DNA from: JAFGSI01 sp041287425
Lineage (GTDB): Bacteria; Chloroflexota; Anaerolineae; Anaerolineales; Villigracilaceae
Length of the DNA stretch: 64,000 nt
NCBI GenBank assembly: GCA_041287425.1
Contig: JBEULG010000037.1
Coordinates: 1 to 64,000, forward strand
Direction: 5' to 3'
Positions 20,148 to 28,434 of this stretch are shown here, one piece after another. The translations under genes and the position numbers were made by a program. The notes beneath the pieces are model-generated. The model did no database searches, was not told the DNA's origin, and saw only the letters and a program-made list of their open reading frames with translations. Each line of letters starts with the position of its first letter. Position 1 is the stretch's first letter.

Positions 20148-21299
20148 ATGAACGCCCTCAAACCCCACTTTCTGCTCGACCCAAAGGTCACTTTCCTCAA
20201 TCACGGCTCTTTTGGGGCCACGCCGCGGCCGGTCTTCCGCGCCTATCAGCGCTGGCAGCGCCAACTGGAGCGTCAGCCGGTCGAATTTTTGGGACGGCGC
20301 TTCGCCGCTTTGATGCGCCTCGCCCGCCAGGCGCTGGGCGAGTACCTGGGCGCGGCGGCGGACGACCTGGTGTACACCACCAACGTCACCGTCGCCTTAA
20401 ACATCGTTGCCCGCTCCCTCGACCTGGGACCCGGCGACGAGGTCCTGGCCAGCGACCACGAGTACGGCGCTCTCGACCGCACCTGGCGTTTTCTTGCCCA
20501 TGAGCGCGGCTTCACTTATATCAATCATCCCATCCCGGTGCCGCTGACGACGCCGGCGGCTTTCGTGGAAACGTTGTGGCAGGGAGTCACGGCGCGCACG
20601 CGGGTCATTTTTCTCAGCCACATCACCAGTCCTACGGCGCTCATCTTTCCTGTGGCGGAGGTCTGCGCCCGGGCGCGGCGGGAGGGCATTCTGACCGTCA
20701 TTGACGGCGCCCACGCGCCGGGTCAGATTCCGCTGCGGCTGGACGAATTGGGCGCCGATTTCTACGGCGGCAACCTGCACAAGTGGCTGTGCGCGCCCAA
20801 AGGCGCCGGCTTCCTCTACGCCCGGCCGTCCGCCCAGCCGCTGCTCAAGCCGCTGGTTGTCTCGTGGGGCTATCAGGCCGAGACTCCCGGCCCGTCGCGC
20901 TTCATTGACGAACAGGAGTGGACCGGGACGCGCGACATCGCTGCCTTCCTGGCTGTGCCGGAGGCGATTCGCTTCCAGGAAGAACATCACTGGGAACGGG
21001 TGCGGATGGCCTGCCACGCCTTGCTGCGCGAGACGGCGGCGCGCCTGTGCGCCCTGACGGGCCTGCAGCCGCTGGCCGACGAGACCTGGTACGCTCAGAT
21101 GGCCGCCCTCCCGCTGCCGGATGCGGTTGATTTGACCCTCCTGCGGACGCGCCTGTACGACCAGGCGCGCATCGAGGTCCCGCTCCTGAACTGGCAGGGG
21201 CGCAAACTCATGCGTGTATCCATGCAGGGTTACAACAGCCGGCGGGACGTGGAAAAATTGATTCGGACGGTGGCCAGGGCGCTGGCCGAAGCCGTCTAG
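20148..21299 (+). CDS. Class V PLP-dependent aminotransferase (isopenicillin-N epimerase-like)
   Basis: This 383-residue enzyme of the aminotransferase class V fold resembles the proteins often labelled isopenicillin-N epimerase or cysteine desulfurase-like. Visible motifs are FLNHGSFGATPRPV at the N-terminus, TTNVTVALN, the PLP-binding Asp in VIDGAHAPGQ, and the Schiff-base Lys in GGNLHKWLCAPKG followed by GFLY. No beta-lactam pathway gene is nearby, so that family name should not be taken literally. The actual substrate is unknown. Its stop codon overlaps the stop codon of the convergent gene by 3 bases. Confidence 0.9.
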   Translation: MNALKPHFLLDPKVTFLNHGSFGATPRPVFRAYQRWQRQLERQPVEFLGRRFAALMRLARQALGEYLGAAADDLVYTTNVTVALNIVARSLDLGPGDEVLASDHEYGALDRTWRFLAHERGFTYINHPIPVPLTTPAAFVETLWQGVTARTRVIFLSHITSPTALIFPVAEVCARARREGILTVIDGAHAPGQIPLRLDELGADFYGGNLHKWLCAPKGAGFLYARPSAQPLLKPLVVSWGYQAETPGPSRFIDEQEWTGTRDIAAFLAVPEAIRFQEEHHWERVRMACHALLRETAARLCALTGLQPLADETWYAQMAALPLPDAVDLTLLRTRLYDQARIEVPLLNWQGRKLMRVSMQGYNSRRDVEKLIRTVARALAEAV

Positions 21300-22657
21300 C
21301 GCCCTCCGGCAAGGGCCAGCCCTTGCAGTTCCTCGGCCGTCAGGCGGGCAGACAGCGGCTGGCGGTGACGGGCAGCCCAGGCGCGCAGCGGCGCGGCCCA
21401 GCGGACGATGGCGCGCCCATCGGCCGGGTAATGGCTGCGACGGGCCCCGATGTTGACCCACTCCAGGCCGTCCAGGGCAGCCTGCCAGTCTTCCCAGGCG
21501 ACCAGGTCGGGGGTCAGCGAGAAGGTGGCCAGGGGAGAGAAAAAGACCGGTTTGCCGGCCGGGAAACGCGGCCGCATGCTCGTCAGGTATTCCAGACTGT
21601 CCCGCGTGTTGAAGACCAGCCAGAGCGGCAAAAGGCCGGTCTGGATGGCGGCCGAGGCGTCGAACTGGCTGAACATTTCGATGAGCGTCCCGGCCGGCTG
21701 GCGGCCTTCTTTTTCCAGCAGGCGGGCCGCCGCCGCGAAGGCCAGGCGCGAGAAGTCGTTGGGATGGGGCAGCGCAATGCGGACGAAGCGGAAGCCCTCG
21801 GCCCGGCAGAAGGCCTCCAGCGCCTCGCCCAGCCCCGCTTCGCTGCCCCACTCGGATTCAGGGCCCTGTTCGAGCGGGAATTCTTCCAGCGCCCAGCGGC
21901 TGAATTTCAGGCCGGCGCGGCGGGCGTAGCGGTTCAGGCGCTCGCTGCCCTGCAGAAATTCCTCCGGCGGGAGGCCTCCCCAGCCGCCGACCTGGAAGAC
22001 GCTGCGCTCGCCCAGCCGGTAGCGCAGCCATTGGGCCTTGCCTTCCAGGAAGACGACCGCCCCACCCGGCGCGAGGCGCTCCCGCAGGAAGGCGGCGTAG
22101 GCGGACGGCAAGTCGAGCAGTTTGAAGCGCAAGTGGTTGACGTAACGCGTCAGCCAGCCGTCGTGGACGGGGTCGTAGTGCTGGATGGTGAACAGGCGCG
22201 GGTCGGCGGCTGTCAGGCGGCGCGCCAGGTCGAGCGAGCGGCGCAGGTACTGGCGGACGTCACCGGTGGGCGCGCCGCCCCTCAGCGAGACGACGAAGGC
22301 TTGCGGCAGAAACGGCCCGCCGACGGCCAGCGAGAGGTAGGTGGTCGCCCCGCCCAGCGCCGCCCCGACGGTCACCGCCGGGAAGGGGCCGGCCAGGCCG
22401 GCGTAGTCGGCCAGGCGCTGGCCGATGAGCGTTTCGATGCGGAAGTCATCCATCAGGCGCGGCGGCAGGCCGGAGAGTGCCTGGAAGCGGCTGAGGGCAA
22501 AGCGCGCCGCCGCCTGCGGCAACGCACCCAGGGCGAGCAAGGCTGCCTTTTGCCAGCCGGGAAGCGGATAATTTTCGGCATACTCGCCGCGCAGACCGGC
22601 GGCCACGGCGCGGGTGACGATGGGCGAGGAACTTTCGGGGGATTCGAAGGCGGACAT
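21296..22657 (-). CDS. Uncharacterised protein (453 aa), no recognised family
   Basis: I do not recognise this protein. It is 453 residues, with no signal peptide. Mildly hydrophobic Ala/Leu-rich stretches near residues 30-50 and 90-125 could be membrane-associated helices. Notable conserved-looking pieces are YAENYPLPGW, HYDPVHDGWLTRYVNHL, VVFLEGKAQWLRYRLG, and a C-terminal half with ALPHPNDFSRLAF and TLIEMFSQFDAS. Codon use and GC match neighbours, so the gene looks native and functional. ATG 22657 was chosen because the sequence upstream holds the divergent promoter. The stop overlaps that of the convergent aminotransferase. It is divergent from the patatin gene. Confidence 0.75.
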   Translation of the reverse strand: MSAFESPESSSPIVTRAVAAGLRGEYAENYPLPGWQKAALLALGALPQAAARFALSRFQALSGLPPRLMDDFRIETLIGQRLADYAGLAGPFPAVTVGAALGGATTYLSLAVGGPFLPQAFVVSLRGGAPTGDVRQYLRRSLDLARRLTAADPRLFTIQHYDPVHDGWLTRYVNHLRFKLLDLPSAYAAFLRERLAPGGAVVFLEGKAQWLRYRLGERSVFQVGGWGGLPPEEFLQGSERLNRYARRAGLKFSRWALEEFPLEQGPESEWGSEAGLGEALEAFCRAEGFRFVRIALPHPNDFSRLAFAAAARLLEKEGRQPAGTLIEMFSQFDASAAIQTGLLPLWLVFNTRDSLEYLTSMRPRFPAGKPVFFSPLATFSLTPDLVAWEDWQAALDGLEWVNIGARRSHYPADGRAIVRWAAPLRAWAARHRQPLSARLTAEELQGLALAGGR

Positions 22658-22671
22658 ATCGGTTTCGAGGG

Positions 22672-22679
22672 AGTATAAT
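22672..22679. promoter_or_regulatory. Overlapping divergent -10 boxes (AGTATAAT)
   Basis: Plus-strand TATAAT (22674-22679) faces the patatin gene; minus-strand TATACT (22672-22677) faces the 453-aa gene, 14 nt from its ATG. This is the second spacer in the window where divergent -10 boxes share bases. Confidence 0.5.
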
Positions 22680-22722
22680 CGTTTGCGTGTCTTTTGGAAT
22701 TTTATCAAAAAGAGGCAAACGT

Positions 22723-23631
22723 ATGGAGATTGCACTTGCGCTTGGCGGCGGCGGCTCGCGCGGCTATGCCCATGTGGGAGTCCTGCGCCGCCTGGAACGG
22801 GAAGGTTACCGCGTCCGCGCCCTGGCCGGGACGAGCGCGGGGGGGATCGTAGCGGCCTTTTACGCCGCCGGCTACACCCCCGACGAGATGGAAGGACGTT
22901 TCATGGAACTGGACGCCTCGCGGCTCTACGGCCGGGACGAGGAGGACGGACCCGGTCTGCTTGGGCTGGCGGGAGCGCGGCGCGTCTTGCAGGAATTTCT
23001 CGGCGAGCGCACTTTTGCCGATTTGCATCTTCCCTGCGCCCTGACCGCCGTGGACGTGCGCACCGGCCGCGAGGTCATTCTCAAAGAGGGGCGCGTCGTC
23101 GACGCCGTCCTGGCGACGATTGCCGTGCCGGGCGTTTTCCCGCCCAAGATGATAGACGGCCACGAACTGGTGGATGGCGGCGTGCTCGACCCCGTGCCGG
23201 TCTCGGTTGCCCGCGCCCTGGCTCCCAGCCTGCCGGTGGTGGCAGTCGTCCTGACGCCGCAGACCGAACCGGCCGCCAACCTGGACCAGTTGCCGCTGCC
23301 CGTGCCGCTGCCCGCTCCTGTTCTGCGCCGCCTGACGCAGACGCGCATCGCCCAGGCCTTTCGAATCTTTGCCGCCTCGGTGGATATCGGTGCGCGCATG
23401 TTGAGCGAACTGCGTTTGCAGGTGGATGAACCGGAGGTCATCATCCGCCCGGATGTGGGTCACATCGGGCTGCTCGACCGCGTGGATGTGGCCGATGTCA
23501 TCCGGCGCGGCGACACGGCGACCGAGATGGTTTTGTCGGCGCTGAAGAGGAGCGTTTCCTGGCCGAGTCAGGTGGGGCGGCGCCTGTTCCCGCACCGCGG
23601 GCGTCTGCCCCGGGCAGGCGATTTGCCATGA
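22723..23631 (+). CDS. Patatin-like phospholipase
   Basis: This 302-residue lipid acyl hydrolase has a Ser-Asp dyad. The oxyanion loop is GGGGSRGYAHVGVL at residues 8-21. The nucleophile elbow is GTSAGG near residue 36-41, and the catalytic Asp is in VDGGVLDPVPV. This is the RssA/NTE-like patatin pattern. It is predicted to be cytoplasmic and peripheral to the membrane. ATG 22723 has an AGAGG ribosome site 7 nt upstream. It opens a four-gene operon in which each following gene overlaps the previous stop codon, ending with a lipoprotein. Confidence 0.95.
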   Translation: MEIALALGGGGSRGYAHVGVLRRLEREGYRVRALAGTSAGGIVAAFYAAGYTPDEMEGRFMELDASRLYGRDEEDGPGLLGLAGARRVLQEFLGERTFADLHLPCALTAVDVRTGREVILKEGRVVDAVLATIAVPGVFPPKMIDGHELVDGGVLDPVPVSVARALAPSLPVVAVVLTPQTEPAANLDQLPLPVPLPAPVLRRLTQTRIAQAFRIFAASVDIGARMLSELRLQVDEPEVIIRPDVGHIGLLDRVDVADVIRRGDTATEMVLSALKRSVSWPSQVGRRLFPHRGRLPRAGDLP

Positions 23632-23864
23632 GCCGCGACCTGCGCCGTTACGCCCGTCAGACGAATGTGCGCCTCATCGTGGGGGCGCTGTTGCTGCTGT
23701 TCCTGGTCGGCGACGGGCTGATTTTTCTCATTTACGGCCCGGCGGCTGCCCTGACCGGCCTCCTGTGCCTGCTGGGCGGCCTGTTGCCGGTCGGCCTCGT
23801 CATCCTGGCGCTGGCGGTTTTGGACTGGATTGCCAGACGCGCTGACGGAAACCCCGGAGAATGA
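23628..23864 (+). CDS. Small membrane protein, two TM helices
   Basis: This 78-residue protein has a basic N-terminus (SRDLRRYARQTNVR) and two strongly hydrophobic helices at about residues 16-38 and 42-66, then a short charged tail. It overlaps the patatin stop and the next start by 4 bp each (ATGA), which argues for a real, translationally coupled gene. I recognise no family. It may help place the neighbouring lipases at the membrane, but this is inference from position only. Confidence 0.8.
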   Translation: MSRDLRRYARQTNVRLIVGALLLLFLVGDGLIFLIYGPAAALTGLLCLLGGLLPVGLVILALAVLDWIARRADGNPGE

Positions 23865-24529
23865 AAGACTCTTTTCTTGCTGACACGGCCTTGATTCATT
23901 GGGGAAACTGGACGGCCAGAGTCCGGCCTGGGTGGGGCGTCGGCCGCCTCCTCCTGCTCCTGCACGGCTGGACGGGCGACGAGAATTCGATGTGGCTGTT
24001 CGCCCGGCGGCTTCCCGCCGATTTCACCCTGCTGGCCCCGCGCGCGCCCCACCCCGAAGCGCGCCGCGGCTACAGCTGGCGGCCGGTCGCGCCCCAGACC
24101 TGGGGGCTGCCGGCGCTGGAGGACTTTCGCCCGGCCGCTCAGGACTTGCTGACCTTCATAGACGGATGGAGTCGGCAGGCAGGTGTGGAGGCGAGCGTTT
24201 TCGATGTGATGGGATTCAGTCAGGGGGCGGCGCTGGGATATGCGCTGGCCCTGCTCTATCCACCGCGGGTCGGGCGGCTGGCGGCCCTGGCCGGCTTCCT
24301 GCCCGAGGGTGCGGCGGCGCTCCTGGCAGCGCGCCCGCTGACGGGCAAAGCCGTCTATGTCGTCCATGGCCGCCGCGACGAGATGATTCCGGTCGAGCGC
24401 GCCCGCCAGGCGGTAGGCTGGCTCGAACAGGCCGGGGCGCAGGTCACCTATTGCGAAGCCGATACCGGTCACAAGGTCAGCCCCGATTGCCTGCGCGGGC
24501 TGGACGAGTTCTTTTTGGAGCGCAGTTGA
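23861..24529 (+). CDS. Alpha/beta-hydrolase, carboxylesterase/phospholipase type
   Basis: This 222-residue serine hydrolase of the short carboxylesterase/phospholipase group (YpfH-like) has the oxyanion strand LLLHGWTGDENSMW and the nucleophile Ser in GFSQGAALG. The acid is Asp in RRDEMIPVERAR and the His is in TGHKVSPD. All triad positions are present. No signal peptide is seen, so it is cytoplasmic. It is translationally coupled to the genes on both sides by ATGA-type overlaps. With a patatin in the same operon, a role in lipid or lysolipid turnover is plausible. Confidence 0.92.
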   Translation: MKDSFLADTALIHWGNWTARVRPGWGVGRLLLLLHGWTGDENSMWLFARRLPADFTLLAPRAPHPEARRGYSWRPVAPQTWGLPALEDFRPAAQDLLTFIDGWSRQAGVEASVFDVMGFSQGAALGYALALLYPPRVGRLAALAGFLPEGAAALLAARPLTGKAVYVVHGRRDEMIPVERARQAVGWLEQAGAQVTYCEADTGHKVSPDCLRGLDEFFLERS

Positions 24530-25899
24530 TGGAAAAGCAGATGCGGAACGTTGTGAGGCTTTGGCCGCTTCTGGTTTGGATGGCCTTGTTGGCGAACGCC
24601 TGCGGCGGCGGAGGGGAGGCCGTCGGGTCGCCGCCCGCTGAGGCGGTCGAAACCGGCCGCGGGGCGGAGGTCGTCCTCGTCAGCCAGACGGCGTTTCTCG
24701 ACCGCTGGGGCCGTTTCCACATCGTGGGCGAAATCCGTAACGACAGCACCCAGGCGCTGACCGGCATCGAACTGGAAGTCGAAATCAGCGACGCGGGCGG
24801 CAACTCGCTGCTGGTGGATGCCTCCGGCAACCGCCTGCCGGCCGAACGGTTCGCGCCCATGCTGGTCACCCTTGCCCCTGGCGAGGTAGCCCCCTTCGCC
24901 TACGCCTACGACATGCGTCTGGGGACGCCGGATGCCTATCGGGTCTCGGTGGCGGCGTATCAGGCCGGCAGGGCCGAGCGCGCCAATCTGGTCATCGAGC
25001 GCCTGACTCTGACCGATGACGGCCGCGGCATGTTGTATCTGACCGGCGAGATTCTCAATGTTGGCAGCGATTGGGCTCAGATTCATGCCCTGGCCGGCGG
25101 CGTGCTCGATTCGGACGGCGTGCTGCTTTCTGCCGACTGGACGCCGGTCTTCATGAGCATGCTGGCCCCTGCCGGCGATATCGGCGGGCGCGACCGGACG
25201 CCCTTCGTGATTCCCTTTCCGCACCCCGGTGCGGCGGCGCGCACCCCTACCCTGTATGTGGACGCCGACCTGGCGGCCCCGCCGCCGGATTTGCCCGTGG
25301 CGGTGGATAACACCAACGCTTACTTCGACCAGTATGGCGCCTATCACATCGTCGGCGCGTTGACCAATCAGACGGCCCTGCCCCTCGACCTGGTCCTGGT
25401 CGCCGGCTTGTACGCCGCCGATGGCAGCGTGCTGGATGCTGCTGTCCAGCCGCTGCCGCTGACTCTCGCTCCGGGGGAGCAGATGCCTTTCGAGGTCGCC
25501 TCCTTCACCAGTCTCGATTACAACCCGGCGCTGGCCGGGCGGTTGATGTCTCACGCCGTGCGCCTCGACGCCGGGCGCCTCGTCAGCCGGGCGGCTCCTG
25601 TTCGGCTGGCGACCGGCGGCGAGCAGGTCGTCCAGGCGGGTTCGACGCTCATCGTCAGCGGGGTGGTGGAGAACGCATCGGGCGGGCCGCTGGGGCGGAT
25701 CACCGTCCTGGCGGCGCTGGTGGATGAAGCGGGCGCGCCCCTGGCGAGCGGCTACGCTTACCTTTTTCCGCCGGCGGGTGCGGCTTCGATTGAGCCCGGC
25801 GAGAGGCTGCCCTACGAAATCCGCATCGAGATGGCGCCGGGGGTGGAGGCCGCCCAGAGGCGGGTCGTCACGCTGGCTCAGGGCGAGGTCGGGCGTTGA
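24529..25899 (+). CDS. Lipoprotein with repeated FxLYD-like beta domains
   Basis: This 456-residue lipoprotein has a signal peptide at residues 1-25 with Cys in LLANACGGGG. The mature part consists of four related segments of about 100 residues. Each opens with a pattern like F-x-D-x-x-G-x-x-H-I-V-G-E-I-x-N and contains a LAPGE turn (FLDRWGRFHIVGEIRN, GRGMLYLTGEILN, YFDQYGAYHIVGALTN, GSTLIVSGVVEN). This is the FxLYD-type immunoglobulin-like fold seen in Gram-positive and Chloroflexota surface lipoproteins. The ATG overlaps the esterase stop by one base (TGATG), and GGAG lies 9-12 nt upstream. It is the last gene of the patatin operon. Function is unknown; it has no enzyme motif. Confidence 0.87.
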   Translation: MEKQMRNVVRLWPLLVWMALLANACGGGGEAVGSPPAEAVETGRGAEVVLVSQTAFLDRWGRFHIVGEIRNDSTQALTGIELEVEISDAGGNSLLVDASGNRLPAERFAPMLVTLAPGEVAPFAYAYDMRLGTPDAYRVSVAAYQAGRAERANLVIERLTLTDDGRGMLYLTGEILNVGSDWAQIHALAGGVLDSDGVLLSADWTPVFMSMLAPAGDIGGRDRTPFVIPFPHPGAAARTPTLYVDADLAAPPPDLPVAVDNTNAYFDQYGAYHIVGALTNQTALPLDLVLVAGLYAADGSVLDAAVQPLPLTLAPGEQMPFEVASFTSLDYNPALAGRLMSHAVRLDAGRLVSRAAPVRLATGGEQVVQAGSTLIVSGVVENASGGPLGRITVLAALVDEAGAPLASGYAYLFPPAGAASIEPGERLPYEIRIEMAPGVEAAQRRVVTLAQGEVGR

Positions 25900-25932
25900 G
25901 CGGCGCGCATTAAGGCGGGATTAATAAGTTGG

Positions 25933-25961
25933 TTGACGATTGCCTTGTTTACGGGTATCCT
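25933..25961 (+). promoter_or_regulatory. Full -35/-10 promoter of L,D-transpeptidase gene, leaderless spacing
   Basis: TTGACG (25933-25938), a 17-bp spacer, then TATCCT (25956-25961), followed after 7 nt by ATG 25969. This is the clearest case of the leaderless arrangement because both hexamers are present. No ribosome site lies before the ATG. Confidence 0.7.
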
Positions 25962-25968
25962 TGACGCC

Positions 25969-27090
25969 ATGACTCAGCCTAAAGATCATTTCTCCCGCCG
26001 CGATTTTCTGAAGTTGGCCGGTCTCGGTTTGGGAGCACTGGCCCTGCGGCCATTCGTGCCTCTGGAGGAGGCCCTCGATAGGGCAGCGGCCGGCGGCCTC
26101 CTGCGGCTGCCCGATTTTCCCCAGGCGGAACGTCTGGCCCGCAACTGCGTCGGCCGCATTCCCATCAAGGCCCGTCCGGATGTCAACAGCGCCACCGTCG
26201 AGGATATTTACGAAGACGCCGTCCTGCCCTGGCTGCGCGAAGTGGTAGCCGAAACCCTGGACATAAATCATTACCGCCAGCGCTGGGTGGAGACGCCGCG
26301 CGGTTACATTTACTCCACCTATCTCCAACCTTGCCGCAACCTGCCCAATGTGCCTCTCACCGCCCTGACCGCTGGTAGCAACGGCTTTTGGGCTGAGGTG
26401 ACCGTCCCTTATGCGGATTGTTATCTCGAAAACGATCCCGCCTCTCCCTACTTGAAATATCTGACCGCCGGGGGCTTTCCCATCCGGGTCTATTATTCCC
26501 AGGTCTTTTGGGTGGATCAGATTCGGACGACCGACTCCGGCGTGGTTCTGTATCGCGTCTCGGAGCGCTATGGGAGTTATGGAGATGTTCTGTGGGCCGA
26601 GGGGGCGGCGTTCCGGCCGATTAGCGAGGCGGATATTGCCCCCATCACGCCTGAGATTGATACCGCCGAGAAGCGCGTGGTCGTCAACCTGAACCGGCAG
26701 ACGCTTTCCTGCTTCGAGCAGGGGCGCGAGGTCTATTTCTGCCGCGTCTCGACCGGCGTGGGCGATAATTCCACGCCGGTGGGGGAATTCGCCACCTGGC
26801 GGAAGACCATTTCGATCCACATGGCGGGCGGCACGGTGGACGCCGGCTACGATACCCCCGGCATTGCCTGGACGACGCTCTTTCACGGGCAGGGGGTGGC
26901 CATCCATGCGACGTTCTGGCACAATCAATTCGGCGAGAAACGCTCGCATGGCTGCGTCAACTGTCTGCCTGAGGACGCCAAATGGATCTGGCGCTGGACG
27001 GCGCCGGTGGTGCCGCTCGAACCGGGCGATGTCACCTGGGATAACTGGCAGACGGGCAGCACGCATGTCATCGTCGAGGAGCGCTATTAG
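25969..27090 (+). CDS. Tat-exported L,D-transpeptidase (YkuD domain)
   Basis: This 373-residue enzyme would cross-link peptidoglycan stems in a penicillin-insensitive way or attach proteins to the wall. The N-terminus has a twin-arginine signal (SRRDFLKLAG at residues 9-18, then a hydrophobic stretch), implying export folded through Tat. Residues about 60-220 form an N-terminal module with beta-rich segments of SH3-like character. The YkuD domain follows at about 225-373, with VVNLNRQTLSCFEQ, STPVGEFA, and the catalytic HATFWHNQFGEKRSHGC with Cys329. ATG 25969 is placed by the promoter; a start 12 codons upstream would overlap it. The ccdA operon follows 15 bp later. Confidence 0.93.
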   Translation: MTQPKDHFSRRDFLKLAGLGLGALALRPFVPLEEALDRAAAGGLLRLPDFPQAERLARNCVGRIPIKARPDVNSATVEDIYEDAVLPWLREVVAETLDINHYRQRWVETPRGYIYSTYLQPCRNLPNVPLTALTAGSNGFWAEVTVPYADCYLENDPASPYLKYLTAGGFPIRVYYSQVFWVDQIRTTDSGVVLYRVSERYGSYGDVLWAEGAAFRPISEADIAPITPEIDTAEKRVVVNLNRQTLSCFEQGREVYFCRVSTGVGDNSTPVGEFATWRKTISIHMAGGTVDAGYDTPGIAWTTLFHGQGVAIHATFWHNQFGEKRSHGCVNCLPEDAKWIWRWTAPVVPLEPGDVTWDNWQTGSTHVIVEERY

Positions 27091-27105
27091 TCGGGAGAGA
27101 AAGTT

Positions 27106-27819
27106 ATGACGTTGAACGTGACTGTTGGGTTGGCATTCCTGGCCGGGCTGGCCTCTTTCCTTTCGCCGTGTGTTCTATCGCTGGTGCCGGCTTACATTGG
27201 TTACCTGGGCGGACGCGCCGCCGGCGGAGAAGCGGCCAAAAGCCGCTGGCTCACTTTTTCGCATGGACTGGCATTTGTCCTGGGGTTCACGGCGGTGTTC
27301 CTGGTGTTCAACATCATTGCCGCGGCCCTGGGCGGGCTGCTGTATGGGCTGCGGTTGTGGCTGGCGCGGCTCGGCGGCCTGGTGGTGATTCTCTTCGGCC
27401 TGCATATGATTGGCGTCTTTCGCATCCCGTTTCTGGAATACGATGTGCGCGTCCATGCTCAGGTCAATCAGCGCTGGGGACTGTTCTCCTCGGCGCTGAT
27501 GGGCGTCTTCTTCTCGGCGGGCTGGTCGCCGTGCGTGGGGCCGGTGTTGGGCGCCATCCTGACCTTTGCCCTCAACGGCGGTGACCTTTGGCTGGGGACG
27601 GCGCTCGGCCTGGCCTATTCGGCGGGCCTGGCGATTCCCTTTTTGCTGGCCGCCCTCAGCATCGGCTGGGTGAGCATCCTGCTGCGGCGCTACGCCAGGG
27701 TCATGCGCTATGTCGAGATCGCCATGGGGGTGTTGCTGGTCATCGTCGGCGCGATGCTGATGTTCGGCGTGTTCAACCTGCTGGCCGGCATGCTCCCCTT
27801 CGTTGATTTTGGACTCTAG
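27106..27819 (+). CDS. ccdA: Cytochrome c biogenesis / thiol-disulfide transporter CcdA
   Basis: CcdA passes reducing equivalents from cytoplasmic thioredoxin across the membrane to extracytoplasmic thiol proteins. This 237-residue protein has six hydrophobic segments. It has the two conserved membrane Cys, in FLSPCVLSLVPAY (TM1) and AGWSPCVGPVLG (TM4), the pair that cycles between dithiol and disulfide. The following gene, a TlpA/ResA-like thioredoxin, is its natural partner, and a glutaredoxin-like fusion comes next. A GGGAGAG ribosome site precedes ATG 27106. No cytochrome c maturation gene is visible. Confidence 0.95.
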   Translation: MTLNVTVGLAFLAGLASFLSPCVLSLVPAYIGYLGGRAAGGEAAKSRWLTFSHGLAFVLGFTAVFLVFNIIAAALGGLLYGLRLWLARLGGLVVILFGLHMIGVFRIPFLEYDVRVHAQVNQRWGLFSSALMGVFFSAGWSPCVGPVLGAILTFALNGGDLWLGTALGLAYSAGLAIPFLLAALSIGWVSILLRRYARVMRYVEIAMGVLLVIVGAMLMFGVFNLLAGMLPFVDFGL

Positions 27820-27828
27820 GACGGGCTT

Positions 27829-28434
27829 ATGGAAACCCCCGGGCAACGCGACCCCTGGAAATATGTACTGATTGGCGGCGCAGCGGCAGGGGTATGCCTG
27901 CTGCTGGCGCTGTGCGTGGAAATTTTCGTCTGGCTGGGGCTGAGTCTCTCGCCGCGGGCGGCTTCCCCCTCCCCGCAGCCGGTTCAGCAGGCGCAGGAGC
28001 CGCAGGTAGTCCATCTAGGGCAGGTTGCCCCTGATTTTTCACTGGAAATGTTGGGCGGCGAGAGGGTCCGCCTGAGTGATTACCGTGGCCGGGCAGTGAT
28101 GGTCAATTTCTGGGCCACCTGGTGCGGCTACTGTATCGAGGAGATGCCGTTGATTCAGGCGACCCAGGAGCGCTATGCCTCGCAACTGGTCGTTCTGGCG
28201 GTCAACCAGGGCGAGAATCAACAGATTGTCTCCCAGTTCGTACAAGAAAGAGGCTACACCTTTGTTGTTTTGCTCGATCCTTCGTACTCTCTGCAACATC
28301 CCTATCGCGTGGATGGGTATCCCATCACTTATTTCATTGACGCAAGCGGCATTGCCCGCCATCGGGTGGATGGGGCGATGGACAACCGAGATTTGCAGCA
28401 GGGTCTCCAGTCGGTCGGAATCGTCTCGCCATGA
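27829..28434 (+). CDS. TlpA/ResA-like membrane-anchored thioredoxin
   Basis: This 201-residue protein has a signal anchor at about residues 15-38, a short Ser/Pro/Gln linker, then a thioredoxin fold outside the membrane. The active site is WATWCGYC near residue 100; the family consensus is WCxxC and here the dipeptide is Gly-Tyr. The cis-Pro region is VDGYPITYFID. It would reduce disulfides in exported proteins using electrons from CcdA, encoded 9 bp upstream. Its stop overlaps the start of the next gene by 4 bp, so the three-gene redox operon is translationally coupled. Confidence 0.94.
   Translation: METPGQRDPWKYVLIGGAAAGVCLLLALCVEIFVWLGLSLSPRAASPSPQPVQQAQEPQVVHLGQVAPDFSLEMLGGERVRLSDYRGRAVMVNFWATWCGYCIEEMPLIQATQERYASQLVVLAVNQGENQQIVSQFVQERGYTFVVLLDPSYSLQHPYRVDGYPITYFIDASGIARHRVDGAMDNRDLQQGLQSVGIVSP

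Noticed and set aside
20148..21299. Beta-lactam biosynthesis enzyme (isopenicillin-N epimerase)
   Set aside because: Only the general class V aminotransferase motifs are present and no pathway partner is nearby; the name is a family label.
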